Shown here one piece after another: positions 25,444-34,908 of a stretch of DNA of 64,000 nt (its first letter is position 1; each line of letters starts with the position of its first letter). Source of the DNA: Nocardioides flavus (ex Wang et al. 2016) (GTDB lineage: Bacteria > Actinomycetota > Actinomycetes > Propionibacteriales > Nocardioidaceae); the NCBI RefSeq assembly GCF_014653115.1, contig NZ_BNAD01000002.1, forward strand, positions 372,001 to 436,000. The letters run 5' to 3'. The translations under genes were made by a program, and so were the position numbers. The notes below the pieces were generated by a model. The model was not told where the DNA came from, made no database searches, and saw only the letters and a program-made list of their open reading frames with translations.

Positions 25444-26673
25444 TCAGGCCGGCGCCCGCACGTTCCTGAACTGCGTCGAGGCCAGGCCGACGGCCACGGC
25501 CCCGAAGGTCGCCGCGGCGACGACCAGCATGGTCTGGAGACCGACCGCGTCCGCCAGCAGACCGGCGATGGGCGCCACGACGACCACGACGGCCCGGTTG
25601 AGCGAGCGCAGCGTGGTGTTGGTGCGCGCCTGCAGCTCGTCGGGCGTGACCAGCTGCCGGTAGCTCATCTCGTGGGAGTTGCTCATCCCCATCGCCACAC
25701 CGAGGACGGCCTGGCCGAGCCCCAGCACCCCGGCGGCGTACGGCGACTGCCCAGCCAGCGTCATGGTGACCACCGCCGACGTGGTGAGCAGGTGGCACAG
25801 GATGATCGTCCGGCCGGTCCCGAGCCGTCGCCCCACCGCGGTCGTCACGGTCGCCCCGAGCACGGCGCCCACCCCGCCGGCGGCCCCGACGAGACCGAAC
25901 TGGGCCGCGCTGAGGTCGAGCACGAGGAAGGCGTACGGCGCCAGCACCACACCCACGACCGCGTTGCCGACGAACCAGCCGTGCGTGGCGATCGCCAGCG
26001 TCCGCAGGCCCGAGGCGCCGTAGGCCCAACGCACGCCCTCGACGACCTCCGCGACGAGCCCGCGCGCGGTCACCCCTGTGCGCGGTGGCGCCTCGTCCAG
26101 CTCGATCCTGCGCAGGGTGAGCGCCGAGTAGACGTACGTCGCAGAGTCCAGGAGGACCGTGAACGGCGCGCCGACGGCGCTGACCAGCAGGCCACCGAGG
26201 GCAGGACCTGCGGTCGCCGACACCGCGTCGGCCCCGTCCACACGCGCGTGGGCGGGCTGCAGCTGGCCGCGCTCCACGAGGCGCGGGAGGAACGCCATCG
26301 TCGCCGCCATGTTGACCACGGCCGCCGTGCCGTAGGCGAAGACGACAGCCAGCAGCACCGGGAGCGTCAACGCGTCGGCCCACCACAGCACCGGGATCGC
26401 GAGCAGCAGCACCGCCTGGACGAGGTCGGTGCGCACCATCAGCGACAGGCGCCGCCTGCCGTCGACGAGCGCGCCCACGACGAGGCCGAAGGTGAGGTAG
26501 GGCAACCAGCGAGCGGCGTTGAGCCACCCGACGTCCGCGGCCGTCCCGTCCAGGCTCAGCACGACCAGCGCCTGGAGCGCGAACACGGTGACGTACGTGC
26601 CCAGTCCCGAGACCGCCGTGGCGCGCCAGTAGCGGACGAACGACCCCGAGATGAACACGCCCCCGTCGCTCAC
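25444..26673 (-). CDS. MFS transporter (DHA3/EntS-like exporter)
   Basis: 409-residue membrane protein with about 12 hydrophobic helices and the MFS loop 2-3 motif in GALVDGRRRLSLMVRTDLVQA. The pattern of helices and the FVRYWRATAVSGLGTYVT start fit the drug/siderophore exporter branch. Substrate unknown. GTG start; 52 bp from the divergent esterase gene at 26726, which is of the enterochelin-esterase type, so a link with a siderophore or similar ester is possible but there are no siderophore biosynthesis genes here. Confidence 0.88.
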   Translation of the reverse strand: MSDGGVFISGSFVRYWRATAVSGLGTYVTVFALQALVVLSLDGTAADVGWLNAARWLPYLTFGLVVGALVDGRRRLSLMVRTDLVQAVLLLAIPVLWWADALTLPVLLAVVFAYGTAAVVNMAATMAFLPRLVERGQLQPAHARVDGADAVSATAGPALGGLLVSAVGAPFTVLLDSATYVYSALTLRRIELDEAPPRTGVTARGLVAEVVEGVRWAYGASGLRTLAIATHGWFVGNAVVGVVLAPYAFLVLDLSAAQFGLVGAAGGVGAVLGATVTTAVGRRLGTGRTIILCHLLTTSAVVTMTLAGQSPYAAGVLGLGQAVLGVAMGMSNSHEMSYRQLVTPDELQARTNTTLRSLNRAVVVVVAPIAGLLADAVGLQTMLVVAAATFGAVAVGLASTQFRNVRAPA

Positions 26674-26712
26674 CGGGCCACCCTCTCACGCAGGAGCCGG
26701 GTGCCCAGGGAC

Positions 26713-26718
26713 TAGGTT
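26713..26718 (+). promoter_or_regulatory. -10 element for a leaderless mRNA
   Basis: TAGGTT, 7 nt before the ATG at 26726, with no ribosome-binding site between. Confidence 0.5.
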
Positions 26719-26725
26719 CGCGGGC

Positions 26726-27529
26726 ATGGATTCTGGGGTTCCGTTCCGGCCGCTGCCCATCGACCAGTCGCACGTGCTGTACGAGCACGGGCCCGACTCC
26801 GCACCCCGCCCCGGCGTCACCCCCGGCCGGACGACCCGGCTCCAGCTCGCCGGCTCGGAGGCGTTCCCCGGAACGACCCGCGACGTCTGGGTGCACGCCC
26901 CTTCCACGACGGACGACGCGCTGCCCTGCATGGTCTTCCAGGACGGCGGTGGCTTCCTCGACCCCGAGGACGACCTGCGCGCGGGCGTCGTCCTGGACAA
27001 CCTGATCGCGGCGGGCGACATCCCGCCGATGGTCGGCGTCTTCGTCGACCCCGTCGCCCGCAACGCCGAGTACGACGCCTTCGACAGCCGCTACGCCGAC
27101 CTCCTCGCCGACGAGGTCCTGCCCCTGGTCGGTCAGCACGTCCCGATCAGGGACGACCCTGCCCAGCGCGGGACCTGCGGGTTCAGCAGCGGCGGCAGCG
27201 CGGCCCTCACGGCCGCCTGGCACCGCCCCGACGCGTTCGGGAAGGTCATCGGCTTCTCCTCGAGCTTCCCGCAGGTCGTCGGCGGCAATCCGTGGGCCGA
27301 GGTCATCGCCTCCGAGCCCGCGCGGCCGCTGCGCGTCCTCCTGCAGGTCGGGCACCGGGACCTCGGCTGGGACGAGCCGGAGGACAACTGGCTGGTGGAG
27401 AACCTGCTCGTCGCCGCTGCCCTGGTCCGGGCCGGCTACGACGCCCGGCTGGTGCTCGGCGACGGAGCCCACGACTCCAACCACCCGGGCGTGCTGCTGC
27501 CCGACGCGCTGCGCTGGCTCTGGCGCTAG
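26726..27529 (+). CDS. Enterochelin-esterase-like alpha/beta-hydrolase
   Basis: 267-residue esterase with the nucleophile elbow GFSSGGSAAL (Ser in G-x-S-x-G, near 153), an oxyanion region MVFQDGGGFLDPEDD, and a late GAHDSNHPG His. The layout follows the Fes/IroE-like esterase D fold. No signal peptide, so cytoplasmic. Substrate unknown; Fes-type enzymes hydrolyse ferric-siderophore esters. Convergent with fgd, 14 bp between the stops. Confidence 0.82.
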   Translation: MDSGVPFRPLPIDQSHVLYEHGPDSAPRPGVTPGRTTRLQLAGSEAFPGTTRDVWVHAPSTTDDALPCMVFQDGGGFLDPEDDLRAGVVLDNLIAAGDIPPMVGVFVDPVARNAEYDAFDSRYADLLADEVLPLVGQHVPIRDDPAQRGTCGFSSGGSAALTAAWHRPDAFGKVIGFSSSFPQVVGGNPWAEVIASEPARPLRVLLQVGHRDLGWDEPEDNWLVENLLVAAALVRAGYDARLVLGDGAHDSNHPGVLLPDALRWLWR

Positions 27530-27543
27530 CCACGGACCTGCCG

Positions 27544-28569
27544 CTACCCGACCTCCGGGGCCAGCGCCCGCACCGCCGGCAGCACCTCCGCGGCGAAGGA
27601 CCGCAGGAACTGCTCCTGGTCGTGCCCGGGGGCGTGGAGGACCAGGTGGTCGAAGCCCGCCTCGACATAGGGCCGGACCTCCGCGAGGACCTCCTCGGGC
27701 GTGGTCGCGACGATCCAGCGTCGGGCGACCTGCTCGATGGGCAGCGCGTCGGCGGCCGCCGCCATCTCCACCGGGTCGTCGAGCTGGTGCTTCTGCTCGG
27801 CGCTCAGCGACAGGGGGGCCCAGAACCGGCAGTTCTCCAGCGCCTCCTCGCGCGTCGGGGCGTACGACAGCTTGATCTCGATCATCCGGCTGAAGGCGCG
27901 CTCGACGTCGGACGCGGCACGCCCCTCCTCGACGGCGGGCAGCAGCCGCTCGGTGTAGAGGTCCATCCCCTTGCCGCTGGTGCAGATGAAGCCGTCGCCC
28001 ACGCGCCCGGCGTACTTCGCCATCTGCGGCCCGCCCGCCGCGACCCAGATCGGGACCCCGCCCTCGGGCCGGTCGTAGATCGTGGCGTCGACGGTGCGGT
28101 AGTAGTCGCCCTCGAACGAGACCCGCTCGCCGGTCCACAGCTCGCGCAGGAGGCGTACGGACTCGCGCAGCCGGGCCCACCGCTCCTTGAAGTCCGGCCA
28201 CTCGGCCAGCCCGACCGAGATCTCGTTGAGCGCCTCGCCGGTGCCGACGCCGAGCACGACGCGGCCGGGGTTGAGCAGCGCGAGCGTCGCGAACTGCTGC
28301 GCGAGCACGGCCGGGTTGTAGCGGAACGTCGGCGTGAGCACGCTGGTGCCGAGCACCACCCGCTCGGTGCGCTCGCCGATCGCGGCCAGCGCCGCGAGCG
28401 CGTTGGGTGCGTGCCCGCCCTCGTGGCGCCAGGGCTGGAGGTGGTCGCTGAGCCACACGCTGTCGAGGCCGACCTCCTCGGCGCGCACGCCGAGCTCGAC
28501 GAGCTCGCGCGGGCCGAACTGCTCGGCGGAGGCCTTGTAGCCGACGGCGAGGGGGGAGGGCTGGTTCAC
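27544..28569 (-). CDS. fgd: F420-dependent glucose-6-phosphate dehydrogenase
   Basis: Oxidises glucose 6-phosphate to 6-phosphogluconolactone while reducing F420 to F420H2, the main source of F420H2 in actinobacteria. 341 residues of the luciferase-like TIM-barrel. Recognised by [14 protein letters not shown] start ([18 protein letters not shown]), [52 protein letters not shown], and [15 protein letters not shown] with [14 protein letters not shown], all characteristic of Fgd. GTG start. It is divergent from a second luciferase-like gene and 6 kb from fbiC. Confidence 0.95.
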   Translation of the reverse strand: MNQPSPLAVGYKASAEQFGPRELVELGVRAEEVGLDSVWLSDHLQPWRHEGGHAPNALAALAAIGERTERVVLGTSVLTPTFRYNPAVLAQQFATLALLNPGRVVLGVGTGEALNEISVGLAEWPDFKERWARLRESVRLLRELWTGERVSFEGDYYRTVDATIYDRPEGGVPIWVAAGGPQMAKYAGRVGDGFICTSGKGMDLYTERLLPAVEEGRAASDVERAFSRMIEIKLSYAPTREEALENCRFWAPLSLSAEQKHQLDDPVEMAAAADALPIEQVARRWIVATTPEEVLAEVRPYVEAGFDHLVLHAPGHDQEQFLRSFAAEVLPAVRALAPEVG

Positions 28570-28640
28570 GGACGGTTCCGTTCGGTCGGGTCAGGTCTGG
28601 GGTGTGTACGGGTCGGGACGGGCGGTGACATCGTGGCCGG

Positions 28641-29630
28641 ATGGACGACGACCTGCCGGCGATCGGCTTCGGTCTCCCAGTCTCCGGGAGCTGGGCAACA
28701 CCGGGCACGATGATCCACGTCGCGCGTCTGGCCGAGGAGCTGGGCTATGAGTCGCTGTGGACCTTCCAGCGGCTGCTGCAACCGGTCGCGGCCACGGCGA
28801 CGGACGCCACGGGGAGGCCGGTCGAGAACCCCGGCACCCGGCCGGCCGCGGACCCGGCGTACGCCTCGGTCCACGACGCCGTCCTGCCCTTGGCGCACGT
28901 CGCGTCGCACACCACGCGCATCGGCCTCGGCACCGCGACGGTGTGCGCGCCGTTCACGCCGCCGCCGGTGCTCGCCAAGGCGATGGCGACGCTGGACCAC
29001 CTCACCGCCGGCAGGCTGACGGTCGGGGTCGGCATGGGCTGGCTGCCCGAGGAGTACGAGGCCGCGGGGGTGCCGTGGGCCGGGCGCGGCGCCCGGATGG
29101 AGGAGTACCTGCGCTGCCTGGTCGCGCTGTGGACCGAGGACCCCGTCACCTTCCGCGGCGAGCACTACTCCGTCCCTCCCTCGCACCTCGGCGTCCGCCC
29201 GCTCCAGCGCCCGCACCCGCCGGTGCTGGTGGGCGGCACGGCGCCGGCGGCGCTGCGTCGCGCGGGCCGGCTCGCCCAGGGCTGGATCGGCAGCACCCGG
29301 CAGGACCTCGACACCCTCACGGCGTCCGTGCGGCTGGTGCGCGAGGGCGCGCGCGAGGCCGATCGCGACCCGCGGTCCGTACGGATCCTGCTGCGCGCCG
29401 TCGTCGACCTGGTCGACCGCGACCCGGGACCGGGTCGGCGTCCGTTCCACGGCACGCGCGAGCAGGTGCTCGACGACCTCGCAGCCGTACGGAGCCGCGG
29501 GGCCGACGAGGTCTTCGTCGACCTGAACTTCTCGCCGCGGGTGGGCTCGCCCGACGTCGACGCGGACGGCGCGGCAGCCGAGGCGGAGCACGTGCTGCAC
29601 GCCCTCGCTCCGGCCCGCCGGGGCTCCTAG
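28641..29630 (+). CDS. Luciferase-like (LLM) F420-dependent oxidoreductase
   Basis: 329-residue TIM-barrel flavin/F420 enzyme of the luciferase-like superfamily. Segments: AEELGYESLWTFQRLL, RIGLGTATVCAPFTPPPVLAKAMATLDHLTAGRL split over 95-130, VGVGMGWLPEEYEAAGV, and a C-terminal DEVFVDLNFSP. Cofactor F420H2 rather than FMN is inferred from the family and from fgd and fbiC nearby. Substrate unknown. Its 3' end overlaps the convergent LLM gene by 4 bp. Confidence 0.85.
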   Translation: MDDDLPAIGFGLPVSGSWATPGTMIHVARLAEELGYESLWTFQRLLQPVAATATDATGRPVENPGTRPAADPAYASVHDAVLPLAHVASHTTRIGLGTATVCAPFTPPPVLAKAMATLDHLTAGRLTVGVGMGWLPEEYEAAGVPWAGRGARMEEYLRCLVALWTEDPVTFRGEHYSVPPSHLGVRPLQRPHPPVLVGGTAPAALRRAGRLAQGWIGSTRQDLDTLTASVRLVREGAREADRDPRSVRILLRAVVDLVDRDPGPGRRPFHGTREQVLDDLAAVRSRGADEVFVDLNFSPRVGSPDVDADGAAAEAEHVLHALAPARRGS

Positions 29631-30613
29631 GACGCCTCCACCTTGGGCATGATGTCGTTCTTGAGGCGCTTGAGGTCGTCGAGGGTCTTCGACACCGGCA
29701 CGTCGGCGAAGGGCGGCCACAGCAACGGCATCGTCATCCCCGCCTCCTGGTAGGTCTTGAGCATGTCGACGAGCTGGCGCTCGCTCCCGACGAGGATGTT
29801 GGACACCTTGCCGTTGTCGGTCTGGTCGACGTCCTCGTCGGTGATGGTGAACCAGATCATCGAGCACATGTCGAGGTCGTCGATGGACTTGCCGAGCTCC
29901 TCGAGCTCGCGGGCGATCGCGGTGCGCCACTCGGTGAACTCGCGCGGGGTGTCCTGGATGCCGATCCAGCCGTGCAGGCCGTACTTGGCGACGCGGTTGG
30001 CCGAGCGCTTGGGGTCACGAAGGCCGCTGAAGTAGATCGGCGGGTGGGGCTTCTGGACCGGCTTGTGGCCGAAGCCGCACGGCTCGAAGTCAGCGTGCTC
30101 GCCGTGGTACTCGAAGATCTCGTTGGTCCAGATGCCCTGGGCGATCTCGATGGTCTCGCGCACGTGGGAGTGCCGCCGCGCGAACCGGTCCGCGACGCTC
30201 GCCGCGGCGAACTCCTCGGGCATCCAGCCCGACCCGATGCCCACGTTGAGCCGGCCGTTGGAGAGGTGGTCGATCGTGGCGCACTCGGCGGCGAAGAGGG
30301 CCGGGCTGCGGAACGGGGTGTTGGTGATGCTCATGCCGATGCGCAGCTTCTCGGTGCGCGCCGCCAGCCACGGCAGGATCGGCCACCCCTGGAACCACTT
30401 GCCGCGCGACTCCACCGGCAGCTGGGTCGGGAACTCCTTCATCATGCCGAACGAGTACTGCAGCTCACCGCGGTCGGAGGCCTCGGGGACCACGAGGCGG
30501 TCGAGGGTCCACACGGAGTCGAAGTCGAGCTCCTCGGCCAGGTCGGTCAGGTCGGCGAGCTCCTGCACCGTGACGTGGTTGCGGAAGGTCGGCAAGTAGA
30601 GGGCGAGCTTCAT
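29627..30613 (-). CDS. Luciferase-like (LLM) F420-dependent oxidoreductase
   Basis: 328-residue luciferase-like oxidoreductase. MKLALYLPTFRNHVTVQEL start, LDFDSVWTLDRLVVPEAS, RIGMSITNTPFRSPALFAAE, VGIGSGWMPEEFAAASV and the C-terminal LVGSERQLVDMLKTYQEAGM are typical. The ATG at 30613 is preceded by CGAGGAG about 9 nt upstream; the longer frame to 30727 has no better signal. It lies 117 bp downstream of an acyl-CoA synthetase gene on the same strand, so a role in fatty acid or lipid modification is possible. Codon use is slightly less GC-extreme than in the neighbours (several Lys and Ile). Confidence 0.88.
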   Translation of the reverse strand: MKLALYLPTFRNHVTVQELADLTDLAEELDFDSVWTLDRLVVPEASDRGELQYSFGMMKEFPTQLPVESRGKWFQGWPILPWLAARTEKLRIGMSITNTPFRSPALFAAECATIDHLSNGRLNVGIGSGWMPEEFAAASVADRFARRHSHVRETIEIAQGIWTNEIFEYHGEHADFEPCGFGHKPVQKPHPPIYFSGLRDPKRSANRVAKYGLHGWIGIQDTPREFTEWRTAIARELEELGKSIDDLDMCSMIWFTITDEDVDQTDNGKVSNILVGSERQLVDMLKTYQEAGMTMPLLWPPFADVPVSKTLDDLKRLKNDIMPKVEAS

Positions 30614-30730
30614 CTCACGGTTCTCCTCGGGAGGGATCTGGCCCGGTTCGGCCCTTTGTGACGTATCCCACAGTCGAGGGTGCCCGCCCGCAAGGGCAGC
30701 GCCGCTCATGGTTTCCTCAACGCTCAACGC

Positions 30731-32251
30731 TCAGCGCAGGCGCTCGCGCAGCTCGCGCTTGAGGACCTTGCCGTAGTTGTTGGTCGGCAGCGCGTCGACG
30801 AAGTGGTAGTCCTTGGGCCGCTTGAACCGGGCGATGTGGTCCAGGCAGACCCGGTCGAGCTCCTCGACGGGCACCTCGGCGCCGTCGGTCACCACGAAGG
30901 CGACCACGGCCTCGCCCCACTCTGGGTCGGGCCTGCCCACCACGGCGGCCGCGGCGACGTGGGGGTGGCGCAGCAGCGCCTCCTCGACCTCACGGGGATA
31001 GATGTTCATCCCGCCGCTGATGATGAGGTCCTTCGACCGGTCGTGCAGCGTCAGGAACCCGTCCTCGTCGAGGCTGCCGACGTCGCCGGTGTGCAGCCAC
31101 CCGTCGCGCAGGGCCTCCGCGGTCGCCTCCGGCTGGTCCCAGTAGCCGGCCATCACGACGGCGCCGCGCACCAGCACCTCGCCCGCCTCCCCGGCCGGGA
31201 GGGGCCGCCCGTCCTCGCCGGCCACCCGCACCTCGACGTCGGTGCGGGGGAAGCCGACCGACTGCATCCGCTCGCGCCACCGCGGGTGGGCGGTGTCGGC
31301 GTGGTCGTGCACCGACAGGGAGGTGATGGTCATCGGGGTCTCGCCCTGGCCGTAGATCTGCGCCAGCCGGGGGCCGAAGGCGGCCAGCGCGGCCTCGAGG
31401 TCGGCGAGGTACATCGGGGCGCCGCCGTAGATGACCGTCTTGAGGCCGCCGAGGTCGGCGCCCGCGAGCGCGTCGTCGGCGGCCAGGCGCCGCACCATGA
31501 CGGGCGCGGCGAAGAACGACATCCCCGGCCATCGCCCGACGAGGTCGACGAGCTCGGCCCCGGTGAGCGCACCGTGCGCGGGGAAGACGCTGACCGCGCC
31601 GCGGGCGACGTGCGGCAGCCCGTACAGGCCGGAGCCGTGCGACAGCGGCGCCGCGTGCAGGACGCTGTCGTCGACCGAGACTGCCCCGATGTCGGCGAAG
31701 TAGCTCAGCGAGGCCATGAGCAGGTTGCCGTGGGTGAGGGTCGCGCCCTTGGGCCGGCCTGTGGTGCCGCTGGTGTAGAAGAGCCACGCGGGGTCGTCGC
31801 CGCTCCGCTCGGTCATCGCCGCCGGTTCGCGGCCGGTGAGCCGGTCCCACCCCGGGCCGGGTGCCAGCACGACGTGCTCGACGGCGTCGATGCGGTCGCG
31901 GAGGGTCGTCACGTCGCCGGCGTGCGCCTCGTCGGTGAGGACCGCGCGGGTCCCGGAGTGCTCCAGGACATAGGCCACCTCGTCGCGGTGGAGCCGGGCG
32001 TTGACCGGCACCGCGACGAGCCCGGCGTGCCACACGGCGAACTGGGCCTCGAGGTACTCCGGGCGGTTGTCCATCACGATCGCCACCCGGTCGCCGGGTG
32101 CGAGCCCCAGCTCCGCGCGCAGCCCTCCGGCCGCGCCGGCCACCCGCGCGGCGAAGTCGGCCCAGGTCGCGTGGACGTCGTGCCCGACGGCGAGGGCCGG
32201 CCGCTCGCGCAGCCGGCGGCCCTGCCGCTCCACCCAGCTGGCCAGGTTCAT
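30731..32251 (-). CDS. Acyl-CoA synthetase (AMP-forming)
   Basis: Adenylate-forming enzyme activating a carboxylic acid to its CoA thioester; 506 residues. Motif A5/P-loop FYTSGTTGRPKGATLTHGN near residues 157-175, YGQGETPMT (usual A5 is YGxTE), GDVGSLDEDGFLTLHDRSKDLI in two parts, and the catalytic Lys in NYGKVLKRELRERL at the C-terminus. Medium- or long-chain fatty acid or an aromatic acid is likely. Upstream a divergent F420-type PPOX gene starts 103 bp away; downstream an LLM oxidoreductase follows on the same strand. Confidence 0.9.
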   Translation of the reverse strand: MNLASWVERQGRRLRERPALAVGHDVHATWADFAARVAGAAGGLRAELGLAPGDRVAIVMDNRPEYLEAQFAVWHAGLVAVPVNARLHRDEVAYVLEHSGTRAVLTDEAHAGDVTTLRDRIDAVEHVVLAPGPGWDRLTGREPAAMTERSGDDPAWLFYTSGTTGRPKGATLTHGNLLMASLSYFADIGAVSVDDSVLHAAPLSHGSGLYGLPHVARGAVSVFPAHGALTGAELVDLVGRWPGMSFFAAPVMVRRLAADDALAGADLGGLKTVIYGGAPMYLADLEAALAAFGPRLAQIYGQGETPMTITSLSVHDHADTAHPRWRERMQSVGFPRTDVEVRVAGEDGRPLPAGEAGEVLVRGAVVMAGYWDQPEATAEALRDGWLHTGDVGSLDEDGFLTLHDRSKDLIISGGMNIYPREVEEALLRHPHVAAAAVVGRPDPEWGEAVVAFVVTDGAEVPVEELDRVCLDHIARFKRPKDYHFVDALPTNNYGKVLKRELRERLR

Positions 32252-32353
32252 GGCGCCAACCTGTACGGCCGCGCGGTCGCCGGTCAAGCAGGTCGCCGCA
32301 GCGTTGAGGAAGGCGTTATGGTCCGGCGCGCGCGGGTGGGGGATTCTGTCGGC

Positions 32354-32782
32354 ATGCGTCTCGACGAGGAAACCTCCCGGTCCCGGCTCGCTGCGCACGT
32401 GCACGGCGTGTTCTGCACGCTGCACCCCGAGCGGGGCCCCGACCCGCAGCCCGTGGTCTACGCCGTCACCGACGACGGCCACGTCGGCGTCCCGATCGAC
32501 TCGGTCAAGCCCAAGAAGTCGTCCCGGCTCCAGCGCGAGGACAACCTCGCCGGCGACCCGCGCGGGTCGCTGCTGGTCGAGCACTGGGACGCCGACGACT
32601 GGTCGCGGCTGTGGTGGGTGCGCGCCGACTGCGAGCACGTGCCGGACCCGCCGGACGCCGTCGTCGAGGAGCTCGCCGACCGGCTCGCCGGGACCGTCCC
32701 GCAGTACGCAGACAAGCCGTTCCACCGGGTGCTGGTGTGCCGCATCGTGCGGATCACCGGCTGGGCCGCCAGCGAGGACTGA
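32354..32782 (+). CDS. PPOX-fold F420-binding protein (TIGR03668-like)
   Basis: 142-residue split beta-barrel protein of the flavin/deazaflavin oxidoreductase superfamily: SRLAAHVHGVFCTLHPE, PQPVVYAVTDDGHVGVPIDSVKPKKSSRLQRE in parts, then GDPRGSLLVEHWDADDWSRLWWVRADC. In this group the partner cofactor is F420 and the proteins act as F420H2-dependent reductases or F420 binding proteins. It is monocistronic, facing the histidine kinase gene with adjoining stops. Confidence 0.82.
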   Translation: MRLDEETSRSRLAAHVHGVFCTLHPERGPDPQPVVYAVTDDGHVGVPIDSVKPKKSSRLQREDNLAGDPRGSLLVEHWDADDWSRLWWVRADCEHVPDPPDAVVEELADRLAGTVPQYADKPFHRVLVCRIVRITGWAASED

Positions 32783-34072
32783 TCACGCCGGGAGCCGCAG
32801 GTGCATCGAGGTCCCGCCGGGACCGGAGCTCCCGACGGACAGGTCCCCGCCCATGGCCCGCACGAGGCCGTGGGCGAGCGCCAGGCCGAGCCCGATGCTC
32901 TCCTCCGCCGACCCGTCACCGGGGGCGGCGCGGGCGTACGGCGTGAAGATGCGCGGCAGCACGTCGGGCGGGATGCCGGGGCCGTCGTCGTCGATCGTCA
33001 CCAGCACGGACGCGCCGGTGGGGTCCGCGTCGGTGCGGCAGCTGACCTGAACGCAGCCGCCGACCCGGCCGTGGCGCACGGAGTTGGCCACGAGGTTGAT
33101 CAGCACCTGCCGCAACCTCCTCCGGTCGCCGAGCACCCGCCGCTCGCCCCGGACGTCGTGCACCAGGCGGCACCCGCGACGCCCCGCCTGGGCGGACAGC
33201 AGCCCGAACGCCTCGTCGACGACCTCGCCGAGGTCGACGGGCTCGGCGGCGACCGGCAGGACGTTGGCCTCGAGGCGACTGAGGTCGAGGACGTCCGAGA
33301 GCAGGTCCATCACGTGCCCGGCCGCCGCGCCGATGTGCTGCAGTGCCTCGCGGCGGCGGGGCTCGTCGAGGTCCATCGTGCCGAGCAGCTCGGCGAACCC
33401 GACGATGGCCTGGATCGGCGTCCGCGCCTCGTGGCCGACGGCGGCCAGCAGCTCGAGCCGGGCGCGGGAGAGCTCCTCGGCCGTGCGCCGCGCCGTCTCG
33501 GCCTCGAGCCGTGCCTGCCTCTCCTGGACGAGCCGGGCGTGGTCGATGGCGACCGACGCGAGGTGGGTGAAGCGGTCCACGAGGAGCTGCTCGCGCGGGT
33601 TCGGGCGGTGCGGACGCGCGTGGTAGACCGCGAACGTGCCCACCGGCCGGCCGTCGCGGCCCTCGATCGGGGTGGACCAGCAGCTGCGCAGCCCGGCCGC
33701 GGCCGCGAGGTCGCGGTAACCGACCCACCGCGGGTCAGAGCGGACGTCGGTGGCGACCACCGCGACGTCGAGCGCGGCGGCCGTGCCGCACGACCCCGCC
33801 GCCGGGCCGATCGCCATCCCGTCGATCGCCCCGACGTACGTCTCCGGCAGGCTCGGCGCCGCGCCGTGGTGCAGCGTGCCGCGCTCCCGGTCGAGCAGCA
33901 GCACCGAGCACCGTGCGCCGGCCATCAGGTGCTCGAGCGAGGCGAGGATGCCGGTGAGCACCTCGGCGAGCGGCGCGGCGCGGGCAATCATCTCCAGCAC
34001 CTCGGTCTGCCGGTCGAGCAGCTCGCGGGCGTCCTCGACCCACAGCTCCGGGGCCGGTAGCGGCGCGCTCAC
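32783..34072 (-). CDS. GAF-domain sensor histidine kinase
   Basis: 429-residue soluble hybrid-free kinase. GAF domain at about 25-180 (GARCSVLLLDRERGTLHHGAAPSLP in parts, CWSTPIEGRDGRPVGTFAVYHARP), HisKA with the phospho-His in AAVGHEARTPIQAIVGFAELL, N box NLVANSVRHG, DDGPGIPPDVLPRIF and GLGLALAHGLV. No membrane helices, so it senses a cytoplasmic signal. The GTG start overlaps the stop of the OmpR-type regulator gene by 4 bp; the two form a kinase/regulator operon. Confidence 0.9.
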   Translation of the reverse strand: MSAPLPAPELWVEDARELLDRQTEVLEMIARAAPLAEVLTGILASLEHLMAGARCSVLLLDRERGTLHHGAAPSLPETYVGAIDGMAIGPAAGSCGTAAALDVAVVATDVRSDPRWVGYRDLAAAAGLRSCWSTPIEGRDGRPVGTFAVYHARPHRPNPREQLLVDRFTHLASVAIDHARLVQERQARLEAETARRTAEELSRARLELLAAVGHEARTPIQAIVGFAELLGTMDLDEPRRREALQHIGAAAGHVMDLLSDVLDLSRLEANVLPVAAEPVDLGEVVDEAFGLLSAQAGRRGCRLVHDVRGERRVLGDRRRLRQVLINLVANSVRHGRVGGCVQVSCRTDADPTGASVLVTIDDDGPGIPPDVLPRIFTPYARAAPGDGSAEESIGLGLALAHGLVRAMGGDLSVGSSGPGGTSMHLRLPA

Positions 34073-34785
34073 CCGTCCACCAGCTGGTAGCCCACGCCCC
34101 GTACCGTCCGCAGCACCCGCGGGACGGAGGGGTCCGCCTCGAGCTTGAGCCGCAACCGGTGGACGTGCTCGGTGACGGTGGCCTCGCCCAGCCACTGCGA
34201 GGAGGAGTTCCAGACCTGGTCGACGAGCTGGGCGCGGGTGAAGACGTGGCGCGGGTGCGTGGCGAGGAAGAGGAGCAGGTCGAACTCCTTGGGAGTCAGC
34301 TCCTTCTCCTCCTCGCCGAGCAGCACCCGCCGGCTCGCCGGCTCGATGCGCAGCGTCCCGACGACCACCGCCTCCACCGACGGGTCCGGCGCGCTGCGGC
34401 GCAGCACCGATCGCACCCGCGCAGCCAGCTCCCCCGGCGAGAACGGCTTCACGAGGTAGTCGTCGGCACCGAGGTCGAGCCCGGCGATGCGGTCGCCCTC
34501 GCCGCTGCGACCCGACAGCACGATGATCGGGGTGTCGGACCGCCCCGCCTGCCCGCTGCGCACGGACCGCAGCACGTCGAGGCCGCCGAGACGCGGGAGC
34601 GAGAGGTCGAGCACGACCAGGGTCGGGTGCTCGTCACGGATGCACTTGAGCGCGGAGGTTCCGTCGTCGGCCTCGAGGACCCGGAAGCCAGCGTCGTCGA
34701 GCTGCCAGCGCACGACCGTACGGATCGCCGCGTCGTCGTCCACCACGAGGACGACCGGCGAGCGCGGGTCTGCCGCCTGGCTCAT
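34069..34785 (-). CDS. OmpR/PhoB family response regulator
   Basis: 238-residue regulator: receiver with VVDDDAAIR, phospho-Asp in LVVLDLSLPRLGG (near 58) and Lys in YLVKPFSPGE, then a winged-helix DNA-binding domain (LTPKEFDLLLFLATHPRHVFTR, TVTEHVHRLRLKLEAD, VLRTVRGVGYQLV). Partner kinase overlaps downstream by 4 bp. It is divergent from fbiC with 123 bp between, so fbiC is a possible target besides autoregulation. Confidence 0.93.
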   Translation of the reverse strand: MSQAADPRSPVVLVVDDDAAIRTVVRWQLDDAGFRVLEADDGTSALKCIRDEHPTLVVLDLSLPRLGGLDVLRSVRSGQAGRSDTPIIVLSGRSGEGDRIAGLDLGADDYLVKPFSPGELAARVRSVLRRSAPDPSVEAVVVGTLRIEPASRRVLLGEEEKELTPKEFDLLLFLATHPRHVFTRAQLVDQVWNSSSQWLGEATVTEHVHRLRLKLEADPSVPRVLRTVRGVGYQLVDG

Positions 34786-34817
34786 GCCTGATTGAACCCC
34801 ACGACACCGCCGCCAGT

Positions 34818-34836
34818 CACCGGGTCGGGCCCGGTG
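34818..34836. promoter_or_regulatory. Inverted repeat in the regulator/fbiC divergent region
   Basis: CACCGGG and CCCGGTG are separated by 5 nt; a further partial copy (GGTTCCCGGT) follows. It may be an operator for the adjacent response regulator, but short GC-rich repeats are frequent in this genome. Confidence 0.3.
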
Positions 34837-34908
34837 GTTCCCGGTCGTTGTGGCTCCGTTGAGCGCGTGGTGGTTCGACGCGCGCGCCGCGTTCCCGACA
34901 ATGGACCC

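Noticed and set aside
25427..28708. A 1,093-codon open frame on the - strand
   Set aside because: It crosses the MFS, esterase and fgd genes in the wrong phase and yields Arg/Ala-rich sequence with no domain; the real genes explain the region.
34818..34836. Hairpin before fbiC as a riboswitch or attenuator
   Set aside because: The stem is only 7 bp and no conserved aptamer-like structure is seen; kept only as a weak operator candidate.
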